Origin: Candidatus Iainarchaeum sp.
Lineage (GTDB): Archaea; Iainarchaeota; Iainarchaeia; JAADDC01
Assembly (NCBI GenBank): GCA_013154145.1
Contig: JAADDC010000022.1
Location: forward strand, 1 to 10,485
Reading direction: 5' to 3'
Length of the DNA stretch: 10,485 bases
In this document: one piece after another, positions 1 through 5,882 of the stretch
Numbering within the stretch: position 1 is the first letter of the stretch
Layout: the number at the start of each line of letters is the position of its first letter
The notes under the pieces: generated by a model
Told to the model about the DNA's origin: nothing
Database searches by the model: none
Seen by the model: only the letters and a program-made list of their open reading frames with translations
Position numbers and translations under genes: made by a program

Positions 1-1
1 C

Positions 2-559
2 CCCCACAAGAACGAGTTCCTGAACGCCGACTACCTGCCCAACGAACTAAAGAAGAAGATCATAGGCGTTGTGGACACGGGCTACACGGACGAATACGGC
101 ATAAGGGAGGCCATGGAGGCCGCCAAGGACCTACTCAAGGACGCGGAGATTATGGTACAGAAGAGGGAGGTGGAGCGCTTCATAGGGGAGGCCGTGAAAG
201 GGGGCCTTGTGAGCTACGGCGTGAAGAACGTTTACGAGGACCTGAAGATGGGCAAGGTGGAGGAACTCCTCATCTCCGAGGACTTCTCCGCCTGGAAGGG
301 GACCTACGTCTGCGACAACTGCGGCCACAGGCTCGAGGTCGTCGACATAAACAGGGAGAAGCTGGAGAAGCTCTCGCCCAGCTGTCCTTCCTGCGGATCC
401 CCCATGAGGCTGGAGTCCGTGGAGGACGCCGTGGAGGAGATCATTCAGCTGGCGGAGGACACGGGGGCCAAGGTCATCTTTGTCTCTCCGGAAACGGAGG
501 AGGGGATAAAGCTCAAGAAAGGCTTCGGTGGCATCGGAGCCTTCCTCAGGTACAGGTGA
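2..559 (+). CDS. prf1: Peptide chain release factor 1 (aRF1), 3' part
   Basis: This is the C-terminal 185 or so residues of archaeal release factor 1, the eRF1 homologue that recognises all three stop codons and triggers peptidyl-tRNA hydrolysis on the ribosome. The reading frame is open from base 2, so the gene starts upstream of the window. The NIKS and GGQ motifs would lie upstream and cannot be checked. Visible are the family sequence IIGVVDTGYTDEYGIREAM and the domain 3 minidomain with two CxxC pairs (CDNCG and CPSCG, about 30 residues apart), then the usual ending with GGIGAFLRYR. A GTG at 71 is internal to the conserved region and is not the true start. The stop at 557-559 is four bases before tgtA, so the two are very probably one operon that joins translation termination with tRNA modification. 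Identification rests on conserved sequence and is secure. Confidence 0.95.
   Translation, partial: PHKNEFLNADYLPNELKKKIIGVVDTGYTDEYGIREAMEAAKDLLKDAEIMVQKREVERFIGEAVKGGLVSYGVKNVYEDLKMGKVEELLISEDFSAWKGTYVCDNCGHRLEVVDINREKLEKLSPSCPSCGSPMRLESVEDAVEEIIQLAEDTGAKVIFVSPETEEGIKLKKGFGGIGAFLRYR
555..559 (+). promoter_or_regulatory. Shine-Dalgarno for tgtA, overlapping the aRF1 stop
   Basis: GGTGA at 555-559 lies four bases before the ATG at 564 and contains the TGA stop codon of aRF1. It supports ATG 564 as the tgtA start over longer versions that begin inside aRF1, and suggests translational coupling. Confidence 0.75.
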
Positions 560-563
560 GAGC

Positions 564-2297
564 ATGGAGTTAAAATTACGGTCGCGGGACGGAGCAGGCA
601 GGCTGATGGAGGTGAAGCTCAACAGCGGGAGGAAGATGATTACTCCCACCTTCTTCCCCGTCATCAACCCCCACCTATTATACATAGCACCCGAGGAAAT
701 ATCCCGGGACTTCGGGTGGAACGAGATCATCACCAACGCCTACATCATCTGGCGGGACCCTAAGCTCCACCACATCGCCGTGGAGAAGGGGGTCCACGGG
801 CTGCTCAACTTCGACGGCGTGGTGATGATGGACTCCGGGGCCTACCAGATGTGGAACTACGGGCGCCTGGAGGTGAGCAACGAGGAGATCATCGAGTTCC
901 AGAACCAGATAAAGCCCGACATTGGCACCTTCCACGACAGCATCGTGTCGGAGGAAGCTCCCTACGAGGAGGCCGTGGAGGCGGTCAAGAAAACCCTCTT
1001 AAATGCCCAGGTCTGCAAGGAACTCGGTTCGGAGGAGATCAGCTGGATGGCCACCGTCCAAGGAAGCGTCTACGAGGACGTGGTGAGGAGTGCCGCCGAG
1101 GCGCTGAGGGAGATGGACTTTGACTACTACGCCCTCGGGGGGCTCGTCAGCGGCGCTTCCCGCTGGCACTACAAGAAATTCGTGGACTTCGCCGTCCACT
1201 CACTCAGCATACTGCCCCGGGACAGGCCCGTCCACGGCTGGGGCATAGGCCACCCGGCGGTGTTTTCCCTCTTCGTTCTCATGGGCATCGACACCTTTGA
1301 CTCGGCGTCCTACGCCCTCTACGCCAAGGACGACAGGCTCATATTCCCCTGGGGCACAGAGAGGTTGCAGGACCTCGAGGAGATCCCCTACACACTCCCT
1401 GAGCTCCGGAAGTACAGCGTGAAGGAGTTACTCGATCTCCCCAAGGAGGAGAGGACGAGGCTGCTGGCCCGCCACAACCTCTGGATGATACTGGAGGAGA
1501 TGCGGGCCATAAGGGAGGCCCTCCGGGGCGAGTACCTCTTCGAGTACGTTCAGGAGAGGGTAAGGACGCACCCGGGTGTCTACGAGGCCTACAGGTATTT
1601 GCTGGAAAAGTACTGGAAGTTCCTGGAAGAGTTCACACCCTTCTCCAAGAAGCACGGCCTCTTCGTGGTGGCCGACGACTTCAGGCTTAGACCCGAAGTG
1701 AGGAGGGCCAAAGAGATGCTCAAGAGGGTGAAGAGCAACAAGCACTTCGAGCACCCGGTCTACGGCAAGGTCCCCCTGGGACTGTACTACACCTATCCCT
1801 TCGGCCAGACCCTCTACAGCACGGAGGAGGAGGCGGTCCCCAAGATAGACCCCGTGGAGAGCGTGAGGGAGATCGTCCAGTACCAGTGGGGCGTGGGCCT
1901 AGAAAAAGAGAAGCTGGAGGTAGAGGTGAGGAAGGACAGGCCCCGGAAGGTCTACTACGAAGGAAAGTACATAGGGATGGTACGTCCCCACGACGGCCTC
2001 TTTGTTCCCAGTATCGAGGGGGCGAGGATACTTAAGGAGAGGCTGCCCTTCCCCAAGGGGAGGGTGGTTGTGGACGATGTGGCCAGGGAGCCCGTCTCCG
2101 AGGGCAAGACGGTCTTCACCAAGTTCGTCATAGACGTGGACCCTGACCTGAGGCCCAACCAGGAGATCATCGTGGTGGACGCCGAGGACAATGTGGTGGC
2201 CGTCGGAAAGACTGTCCTGAACACCCGGGAGATGGAGGAGTTTGCCTCCCACCCGGCGGTGAAGGTGAGGCACGGCGCTAAAGATCGAGAAGCTTGA
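564..2297 (+). CDS. tgtA: Archaeosine tRNA-guanine transglycosylase with zinc cysteines lost
   Basis: TgtA exchanges guanine 15 in the D-loop of archaeal tRNAs for preQ0, the first tRNA-bound step to archaeosine. The protein has 577 residues, normal for the family. The N-terminal TIM-barrel domain carries the nucleophile motif DSGAYQ (Asp90) and the second catalytic aspartate in FDSASYALYAKDD (Asp246). The C-terminal part ends in a PUA RNA-binding domain (about residues 500-575: YYEGKYIGMVRPHDGLFVPS, then GKTVFTKFV). The oddity is the zinc site. Family members read PCSCPVCSKYT where this protein reads PYTLPELRKYS (residues 275-285), so the three zinc cysteines are Tyr276, Leu278 and Leu281, while the fourth ligand, His304, is kept at the expected spacing. 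ATG 564 is chosen for its Shine-Dalgarno; upstream in-frame codons lie inside aRF1. The last 20 bases overlap the convergent ZPR1 gene. Confidence 0.93.
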   Translation: MELKLRSRDGAGRLMEVKLNSGRKMITPTFFPVINPHLLYIAPEEISRDFGWNEIITNAYIIWRDPKLHHIAVEKGVHGLLNFDGVVMMDSGAYQMWNYGRLEVSNEEIIEFQNQIKPDIGTFHDSIVSEEAPYEEAVEAVKKTLLNAQVCKELGSEEISWMATVQGSVYEDVVRSAAEALREMDFDYYALGGLVSGASRWHYKKFVDFAVHSLSILPRDRPVHGWGIGHPAVFSLFVLMGIDTFDSASYALYAKDDRLIFPWGTERLQDLEEIPYTLPELRKYSVKELLDLPKEERTRLLARHNLWMILEEMRAIREALRGEYLFEYVQERVRTHPGVYEAYRYLLEKYWKFLEEFTPFSKKHGLFVVADDFRLRPEVRRAKEMLKRVKSNKHFEHPVYGKVPLGLYYTYPFGQTLYSTEEEAVPKIDPVESVREIVQYQWGVGLEKEKLEVEVRKDRPRKVYYEGKYIGMVRPHDGLFVPSIEGARILKERLPFPKGRVVVDDVAREPVSEGKTVFTKFVIDVDPDLRPNQEIIVVDAEDNVVAVGKTVLNTREMEEFASHPAVKVRHGAKDREA

Positions 2298-2730
2298 GGA
2301 GACCGCTGCGATTCTTTATCACCATCTTTCCCTTCTTCTTTCCCTCTGCCAGCTCGGCGAGCTCTTTCCTCGTCTTTTCGTCCTTGCTGTCCTCCTCCAT
2401 CATCCGTAGTATGCCCTCCACGGTGGTCACCCGTCCCCTGAAGGCTGGTGTGAGGCTGAGTTCCACGCCGAGCTCCGGGATCTCCACGTCCGTGTCCCCC
2501 GGAAGAAAGAGGATCTTGTTGAGGTCCTCCGGCAGGGAAAACTCCAGGGTCTTTTCCTCCCCGTACTCGAGGGGGATGACGTCGGCCACTCTGGCTCCGC
2601 AGGAGGAGCACCTGCCCACGAAGAGGATGGAAGGACCTTCGGTTGGGAGGTCGTAGCGGAACATCTGGACGTGGAAGCTCTTCTTACCGCAGACGGGACA
2701 AACACCCGTCCCCTCATAAACCTTTTCCAT
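2278..2730 (-). CDS. ZPR1-type zinc-finger protein
   Basis: A 150-residue archaeal member of the ZPR1 zinc-finger family. In eukaryotes ZPR1 binds and helps fold translation elongation factor 1A; the archaeal single-domain form is much less studied, so an EF1A role is inference. Visible are a four-cysteine finger (Cys11-x-x-Cys14 and Cys41-x-x-Cys44), the family phrase ARVADVIPLEYGEEK after the finger, and the A-domain core with IPELGVEL and VTTVEGILRMMEE. The tail after residue 115 is short and lysine-rich, so the protein is somewhat shorter than I would expect. The ATG at 2730 lies 27 bases from the centre of a TTTTAA box read on this strand (2755-2760), which fits a leaderless transcript. 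The gene overlaps tgtA by 20 bases at the 3' end and is divergent from the thioredoxin-fold gene, with only 40 bases between the start codons. Confidence 0.85.
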   Translation of the reverse strand: MEKVYEGTGVCPVCGKKSFHVQMFRYDLPTEGPSILFVGRCSSCGARVADVIPLEYGEEKTLEFSLPEDLNKILFLPGDTDVEIPELGVELSLTPAFRGRVTTVEGILRMMEEDSKDEKTRKELAELAEGKKKGKMVIKNRSGLLKLLDL

Positions 2731-2754
2731 ACTATTGTTCCTAAGCGGCAGGCG

Positions 2755-2760
2755 TTAAAA
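2755..2760 (-). promoter_or_regulatory. TATA-like box for the ZPR1 gene
   Basis: TTTTAA on the minus strand, centred about 27 bases before the ATG at 2730, the spacing expected for a leaderless start. Read on the plus strand the same bases are only 13 bases from the divergent ATG at 2771, too close to serve that gene; its better candidate is the ATAAA at 2716-2720. Confidence 0.45.
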
Positions 2761-2770
2761 GGGTGGTGCC

Positions 2771-3796
2771 ATGGCCCGGAAGAAGAGGGAAAAAGTGGAA
2801 AAGGCCGAGATGAAAAATAAGATCAAGCCCGAGTACGTCGCGCTGGGCCTCCTCGCCGTCGTCATACTCGCAGGGGCCTTCGTGTTCTTCTCCCAGAGCG
2901 GAGGAACCCTCGACGCGGCCACGGCTGCCGAGAAGCTCATCTCCTGGTTAAAGGACTACTTCCGGGCCAGCGGTCTCAGCGCGGACATACAGCTGAAGGG
3001 CGTGAAGGACCTGGGGAGCGTCTACGAGGTGAACCTGCTCATCACTGCCGGCGGCCAGAGCCAGATGGTGACCTACTATATCTCCAAGGACGGACAGTAC
3101 TTTTTCCCCATTGGCATAAAGCTCGAGCCCATCGAGGTTGAAAGCCCTGTCCAGCCCCAGCAGAACCTCCCGCCCAAGAGTGACAGGCCCACCGTGGAGC
3201 TCTTCGTCATGAGCTACTGTCCCTACGGCATGCAGATGGAGAAGGCGCTCATCCCCGTTCTAAGGCTGCTCGGCGACAAGGTGGACTTCCAGCTGCGCTT
3301 CGTCAACTATATCATGCACGGCGAGAAGGAGGTCTGGGAGAACATACGCCAGTACTGTATCCAGAGGGAGTACGGCACCGAGAAGCTGCTGGACTACCTG
3401 GAGTGTTTCGTGATCACCAATCCGGACAACCCTGATGCTTGCATGGAGGAGCTGAACATCGACAAGAACGTAATAGAGGCCTGCATCCAGGAGATCAACC
3501 AGGAGTACAACATCGCCGGCATACTGGCCGATCCCAGCACGTGGATCGCCGGCAGGTATCCGCCCTTCCCCCTCGACGACCAGAAGAACGTCGAGTACGG
3601 CGTGAGGGGATCGCCCACCCTCGTCATTAACGGCACGGTGGTGAGCGTCACCCGCTCGCCGGAGGCCATCAAGCAGCTCATCTGCGCCGCCTTCACGAAC
3701 CCGCCGCCCGAGTGTGAGACGCCGCTGGACAGCACACCGACGTCCCCCGGCTTTGGGGAAGGAACAGGAACCGCCACCGCAGCCCAGTGTGGCTAA
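2771..3796 (+). CDS. Membrane-anchored thioredoxin-fold protein with CPYG motif
   Basis: A 341-residue protein with a lysine-rich N-terminus, one membrane segment (about residues 21-40), an extracytoplasmic spacer domain (about 45-125), a proline-rich linker, and a DsbA/GILT-like thioredoxin-fold domain from about 140. The active-site position reads CPYG (Cys150), so it has one cysteine, not a CxxC pair. The cis-proline loop is GSPTLVING (Pro282). Seven more cysteines (196, 212, 224, 238, 305, 315, 340) all lie in the thioredoxin-like part and the C-terminal Ser/Thr/Gly/Pro tail, an even total of eight that suggests structural disulfides outside the cell. The N-in orientation from the positive charges puts the catalytic domain outside. 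The likely role is thiol-disulfide chemistry of exported proteins, possibly with a VKOR/DsbB-type partner; none is visible here. A weak GGTGG lies four bases before the ATG. Confidence 0.82.
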   Translation: MARKKREKVEKAEMKNKIKPEYVALGLLAVVILAGAFVFFSQSGGTLDAATAAEKLISWLKDYFRASGLSADIQLKGVKDLGSVYEVNLLITAGGQSQMVTYYISKDGQYFFPIGIKLEPIEVESPVQPQQNLPPKSDRPTVELFVMSYCPYGMQMEKALIPVLRLLGDKVDFQLRFVNYIMHGEKEVWENIRQYCIQREYGTEKLLDYLECFVITNPDNPDACMEELNIDKNVIEACIQEINQEYNIAGILADPSTWIAGRYPPFPLDDQKNVEYGVRGSPTLVINGTVVSVTRSPEAIKQLICAAFTNPPPECETPLDSTPTSPGFGEGTGTATAAQCG

Positions 3797-3799
3797 AAC
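3793..3799 (+). promoter_or_regulatory. TATA-like box for the PIN gene, overlapping a stop codon
   Basis: CTAAAAC, centred 25 bases before the GTG at 3821. The TAA inside it (3794-3796) is the stop codon of the thioredoxin-fold gene. A short T-run (3816-3820) sits directly before the GTG and could end the upstream transcript. Confidence 0.4.
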
Positions 3800-3820
3800 C
3801 CGTTCCCACCTTATCTTTTT

Positions 3821-4228
3821 GTGCTCGTCTACGTGGACAGCAACGTGTTGATGGACCTTCTTCTTGGCCGTAGGAACAAGCTTGGCCAGGATCTCGCCGA
3901 AAGAGCTGCAATACTCATTGAAAGAGCGCTGAGGTGCAAGCACGTCCTCGTGGTGTCTGACTGGACCCTGAGAGAGCTGCGAAAGAACGGCGTAGACGTG
4001 GACAGACTGGCCATGTTACTTGGCTTCATCGGAGACAAGCTGAGGACCGTGAGTGTCGACGAAGAAGATTGGAAGGCAGCTAAGGAGCTCGATCCAAACA
4101 ACGTCAGCGATGCCCTCCACGTGATGCTGGCACTCAAGGCCGGGGCCGACGTCATAGCAACGAGAAACCTGAGACATTTCCTGAAGTACAGACGTCTAAT
4201 CGATGTTGAGCTCCCGGAGAACCTTTAG
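3821..4228 (+). CDS. PIN-domain protein, VapC-like, no visible antitoxin
   Basis: A 135-residue single PIN domain, the fold of VapC-type and other small metal-dependent ribonucleases. The strand 1 motif YVDSNVLMD supplies Asp6, the second acidic position is probably Glu52 (TLRELRKNG), and the third is Asp97 in NNVSDALH. The fourth position, usually Asp in TRD, is Asn116 in ATRNLRHF; some active PIN proteins tolerate this, so activity is uncertain. The start is GTG, 25 bases after a TATA-like box. No small antitoxin gene precedes it: the stop of the thioredoxin-fold gene is 24 bases upstream. The only close partner is the convergent winged-helix gene, which overlaps it by 33 bases. Codon choice (CTT, TTG, GAA, AGA) looks less strictly GC-ending than in tgtA or psmB. 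The RNA target is unknown. Confidence 0.8.
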   Translation: MLVYVDSNVLMDLLLGRRNKLGQDLAERAAILIERALRCKHVLVVSDWTLRELRKNGVDVDRLAMLLGFIGDKLRTVSVDEEDWKAAKELDPNNVSDALHVMLALKAGADVIATRNLRHFLKYRRLIDVELPENL

Positions 4229-5227
4229 GCCCCTTTCCCTCCACTGCTCCGTGCGAGCGTCCTTCTCGCCACCCTGTATTTTCCGGACCGCTTCCATCGT
4301 TTCCTCGCTTGCCCTCGGACCGCCCAACCAGCTAAGATAGTATTGGAGTTCTCGGAGCGTGTGTTGCTTTTTCCGTAGAAGTCCTTCGAGCTCTTCGTCG
4401 CTGTAGCCAGCCTCCCGGAGATCCACGTACATCAGGTGTTCGGCCATAAGATGTCGGACGAGGTCAAAGAGCTCCTTAAAGCGAAGGATACCTTTGACAC
4501 CTTCGTCCAAGAGCCAGAGATGGGAGATAAGTTCTTTCACGGCCTCCACGACGAGCTCGTCGTCCGGGGAGTAGGCGAGCAGGTCCAAGAGCAAATCTTT
4601 CAGTTCCCTGGGAGTTGCTTGGCCCACGAGCAACTGCTCGAGAACCTTCTCTATCTTCATCAAGGTCATGTGGAGCCTGTTGTCCTCTTCCTCGTACTGG
4701 GCCGCCGCAATGGCCTTTCCCTCCAGGTCACGGGCCCACCCGACGGCCTCACGGATGTGGGGCTCAAGGGTGGCCGCAAGTTCTGGCTCTATCTTCGCTT
4801 CCTCGGGGACGCTCTCAAAGGTAAGGAGCGTGATGCGGCCGTAGAGATAGCGGGGAGTGGGAATGGGGAGACTGGCCTTTTGTACCACCTTGACGGCTAT
4901 TTTTTGGGCCTGCGTTTTGCCGAGTGGGCCACCTTTCAGCTTCTCGGCCCGCCTGTAAATGTAATAAAGGATCTTCTTTGACTCGTCGTCGAGGGGGATG
5001 TCAAACCAGGTGTCGCCAGAGCCCTTCACTTTATAATAAAGGGTTCGCTCGCCGATGCGCCGAGCCTTTATCACGCCCAGATCGCTGAGCGTTTCCAGGG
5101 CTCTCTTGGCCGCCTGCCAGCTCACGCCAGCCCGTTTGGCTATGTCCAGTACCGTCCTCGGCTTCCTGTCCACGTGCTCGAGAACCCGCCTGAGAAACTC
5201 ATCCTGCGGCACAGCCGGCATCCCCAT
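4196..5227 (-). CDS. Winged-helix protein with long helical C-terminus, unknown function
   Basis: A 343-residue protein I do not recognise beyond its N-terminus. Residues 8-68 or so form a winged helix-turn-helix: DIAKRAGVSWQAAKRALETL looks like the helix-turn-recognition helix, followed by a wing ending in RTLYYKV. The remaining 270 residues are charged and mostly helical, rich in Leu, Glu and Lys, with no membrane segment, zinc ligands or enzyme motif that I can see. This suggests a DNA-binding regulator with a dimerisation or partner-binding domain. The TATA-like box CTATAAATG (5242-5250) is 19 bases from the first ATG (5227) and 25 from the second (5221), so a leaderless start at Met3 would fit the spacing used elsewhere here. 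The 3' end overlaps the PIN gene. Whether it regulates or partners with the PIN protein is speculation. The full-length frame with a clear winged helix makes the gene itself secure. Confidence 0.75.
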   Translation of the reverse strand: MGMPAVPQDEFLRRVLEHVDRKPRTVLDIAKRAGVSWQAAKRALETLSDLGVIKARRIGERTLYYKVKGSGDTWFDIPLDDESKKILYYIYRRAEKLKGGPLGKTQAQKIAVKVVQKASLPIPTPRYLYGRITLLTFESVPEEAKIEPELAATLEPHIREAVGWARDLEGKAIAAAQYEEEDNRLHMTLMKIEKVLEQLLVGQATPRELKDLLLDLLAYSPDDELVVEAVKELISHLWLLDEGVKGILRFKELFDLVRHLMAEHLMYVDLREAGYSDEELEGLLRKKQHTLRELQYYLSWLGGPRASEETMEAVRKIQGGEKDARTEQWRERGLKVLRELNID

Positions 5228-5241
5228 TATTAGAATCTAAG

Positions 5242-5250
5242 CATTTATAG
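5242..5250 (-). promoter_or_regulatory. TATA box for the winged-helix gene
   Basis: CTATAAATG on the minus strand, one of the best TATA boxes in the window. It lies in the 47-base gap after the thioesterase-like gene, so the winged-helix gene probably has its own promoter. Confidence 0.55.
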
Positions 5251-5274
5251 AGATTGAGCTCCGAAATTATCAGC

Positions 5275-5700
5275 TTATGATGGGAATTTTTCCACGAGCG
5301 CCCAGACGCCGTGGGCCTTGGAGAAGAGAGTGCCCTCGGGAGACCTGAGCTCGGCCTCCACAAAGACGAGGCGGCGACCCTTCTTGATCACCCTACCCTC
5401 CACGATGTACTCCTGTGCCATGGCCCTGCGGAGGAAGTTGATTGATAGATTAACGGTGGCCTGGTCGCCCACGTCGTTCACCGTGAGGACCGTGAGCCCG
5501 AGCACCCCGTCAAAGAGCATAGCAATGACGCCGCCGAAGAGGAAACCGCCCTCGCGCTCGAGGAGGGGACTGTGCCGCACCCTGACAAGAACCCTTCCCT
5601 CCGAGACCTCCAGGACGTCAAGGTCCACGAATTTTAGTATGGGCAGACGGCGGATCATCCGCTCTTTTATTTCTTTGGCAGAGAGCTCCGTGATCTCCAA
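5275..5700 (-). CDS. Hotdog-fold thioesterase-like protein (PaaI family)
   Basis: A 141-residue hotdog-fold protein resembling PaaI-type acyl-CoA thioesterases. Features are the central helix segment FGGVIAMLFDGVLGLTVLT (Asp64 at the catalytic acid position), the following strand QATVNLSINFLRRA, and the last strands VEGRVIKKGRRLVFVEAELR and LFSKAHGVWAL. The usual motif before the helix is HGG, but here it is Phe55-Gly-Gly and the preceding Asn is also absent, so the enzyme may be divergent or non-catalytic. The start is TTG at 5700, chosen because GGGGTGAT ends three bases upstream; the next in-frame ATG (codon 15) has no comparable site. No TATA box is visible between this gene and tRNA-Trp, 47 bases upstream, so the mRNA may be cut from the tRNA array transcript. 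Fold assignment is good; the substrate is unknown. Confidence 0.8.
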   Translation of the reverse strand: MEITELSAKEIKERMIRRLPILKFVDLDVLEVSEGRVLVRVRHSPLLEREGGFLFGGVIAMLFDGVLGLTVLTVNDVGDQATVNLSINFLRRAMAQEYIVEGRVIKKGRRLVFVEAELRSPEGTLFSKAHGVWALVEKFPS

Positions 5701-5703
5701 GTT

Positions 5704-5711
5704 ATCACCCC
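5704..5711 (-). promoter_or_regulatory. Shine-Dalgarno that decides the TTG start
   Basis: GGGGTGAT on the minus strand, three bases before TTG 5700. It is the same motif and nearly the same spacing as for tgtA and psmB, and is the reason to accept a TTG start. Confidence 0.7.
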
Positions 5712-5729
5712 AGAAGCCAAAGCAACAGC

Positions 5730-5747
5730 GGGACGAATGTCCCGCAG
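5730..5747 (-). terminator. Hairpin directly after tRNA-Trp (tRNA spacer repeat A)
   Basis: On the minus strand GCGGGAC-ATTC-GTCCCGC forms a seven-pair stem with a tetraloop beginning two bases after the discriminator base. An 18-base copy with one mismatch follows tRNA-Ala at 6169-6186. No T-run follows, so a processing or 3'-end signal is as likely as termination. Confidence 0.45.
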
Positions 5748-5882
5748 TGGGGCCGCGGGGATTTGAACCCCGGACCTTCGGGTCTCTCCGCGCAGTCAGA
5801 CCCGAAGCTAATCATCGGTCGCCCTCATCGCTCCAGAGCTACACTCTGGAGCCCGACGCGCTGCCAGCTGCGCCACGGCCCC
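5748..5882 (-). tRNA. tRNA-Trp (CCA anticodon) with 62-base intron
   Basis: The acceptor stem GGGGCCG/CGGCCCC, D-stem GCGC, T-arm CGGGG-TTCAAAT-CCCCG and discriminator A are all intact. The anticodon stem TCGGG/CCCGA closes only after removal of 62 bases between positions 37 and 38. The 5' exon is 5846-5882 (37 nt) and the 3' exon 5748-5783 (36 nt), giving a 73-nt tRNA with anticodon CCA at 5847-5849. CCA is not encoded at the 3' end. The boundaries form a canonical bulge-helix-bulge: central helix CTCC/GGAG, both three-base bulges read AGA and are cut AG^A, and the outer helix is the anticodon stem. A tRNA splicing endonuclease (EndA) should therefore process it. It lies three bases downstream of tRNA-Thr. 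Confidence 0.95.
5784..5845 (-). ncRNA. tRNA-Trp intron with box C/D-like guide elements
   Basis: In many euryarchaea the tRNA-Trp intron is a box C/D RNA that directs 2'-O-methylation of its own pre-tRNA at C34 and residue 39. This intron keeps that plan in compact form. Reading 5' to 3' on the minus strand: helix strand GTGTAG, antisense element CTCTGGAGC (pairs with positions 31-37 and two intron bases), ATGA usable as box D', CCGATGA as box C', antisense element CTTCGGGT (pairs with 38-45), perfect box D CTGA (5796-5799), helix strand CTGCGC. Counting five bases up from ATGA lands on C34, as expected; five up from CTGA lands on G42. A good box C before the first antisense element is not visible (GTGTAGC at best), though GCGATGA could serve as C in another reading. 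Guide function is inferred. Confidence 0.65.

Noticed and set aside
528..563. A longer TgtA starting inside aRF1
   Set aside because: The extra residues are aRF1 codons in another frame, and the GGTGA four bases before ATG 564 sets the start.
131..736. Long minus-strand open frame opposite aRF1 and the start of tgtA
   Set aside because: It is the mirror of two strongly conserved plus-strand proteins and shows no family resemblance. The same applies to the antisense frames opposite tgtA, the thioredoxin-fold gene, FKBP, psmB and aCPSF1.
3821..4228. A classical VapBC toxin-antitoxin operon
   Set aside because: No small antitoxin frame precedes or follows the PIN gene on its strand; only 24 bases separate it from the thioredoxin-fold gene.
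4436..4981. 181-codon plus-strand frame inside the winged-helix gene
   Set aside because: The minus-strand frame is longer, starts with a clear winged helix and has a good TATA box; the plus-strand product shows no recognisable domain or start signal.
5748..5882. A long-variable-arm tRNA (Leu or Ser) instead of an intron-bearing tRNA-Trp
   Set aside because: The anticodon stem closes only after removing 62 bases, the boundary forms a canonical bulge-helix-bulge, and the joined product is a normal 73-base tRNA with a CCA anticodon.
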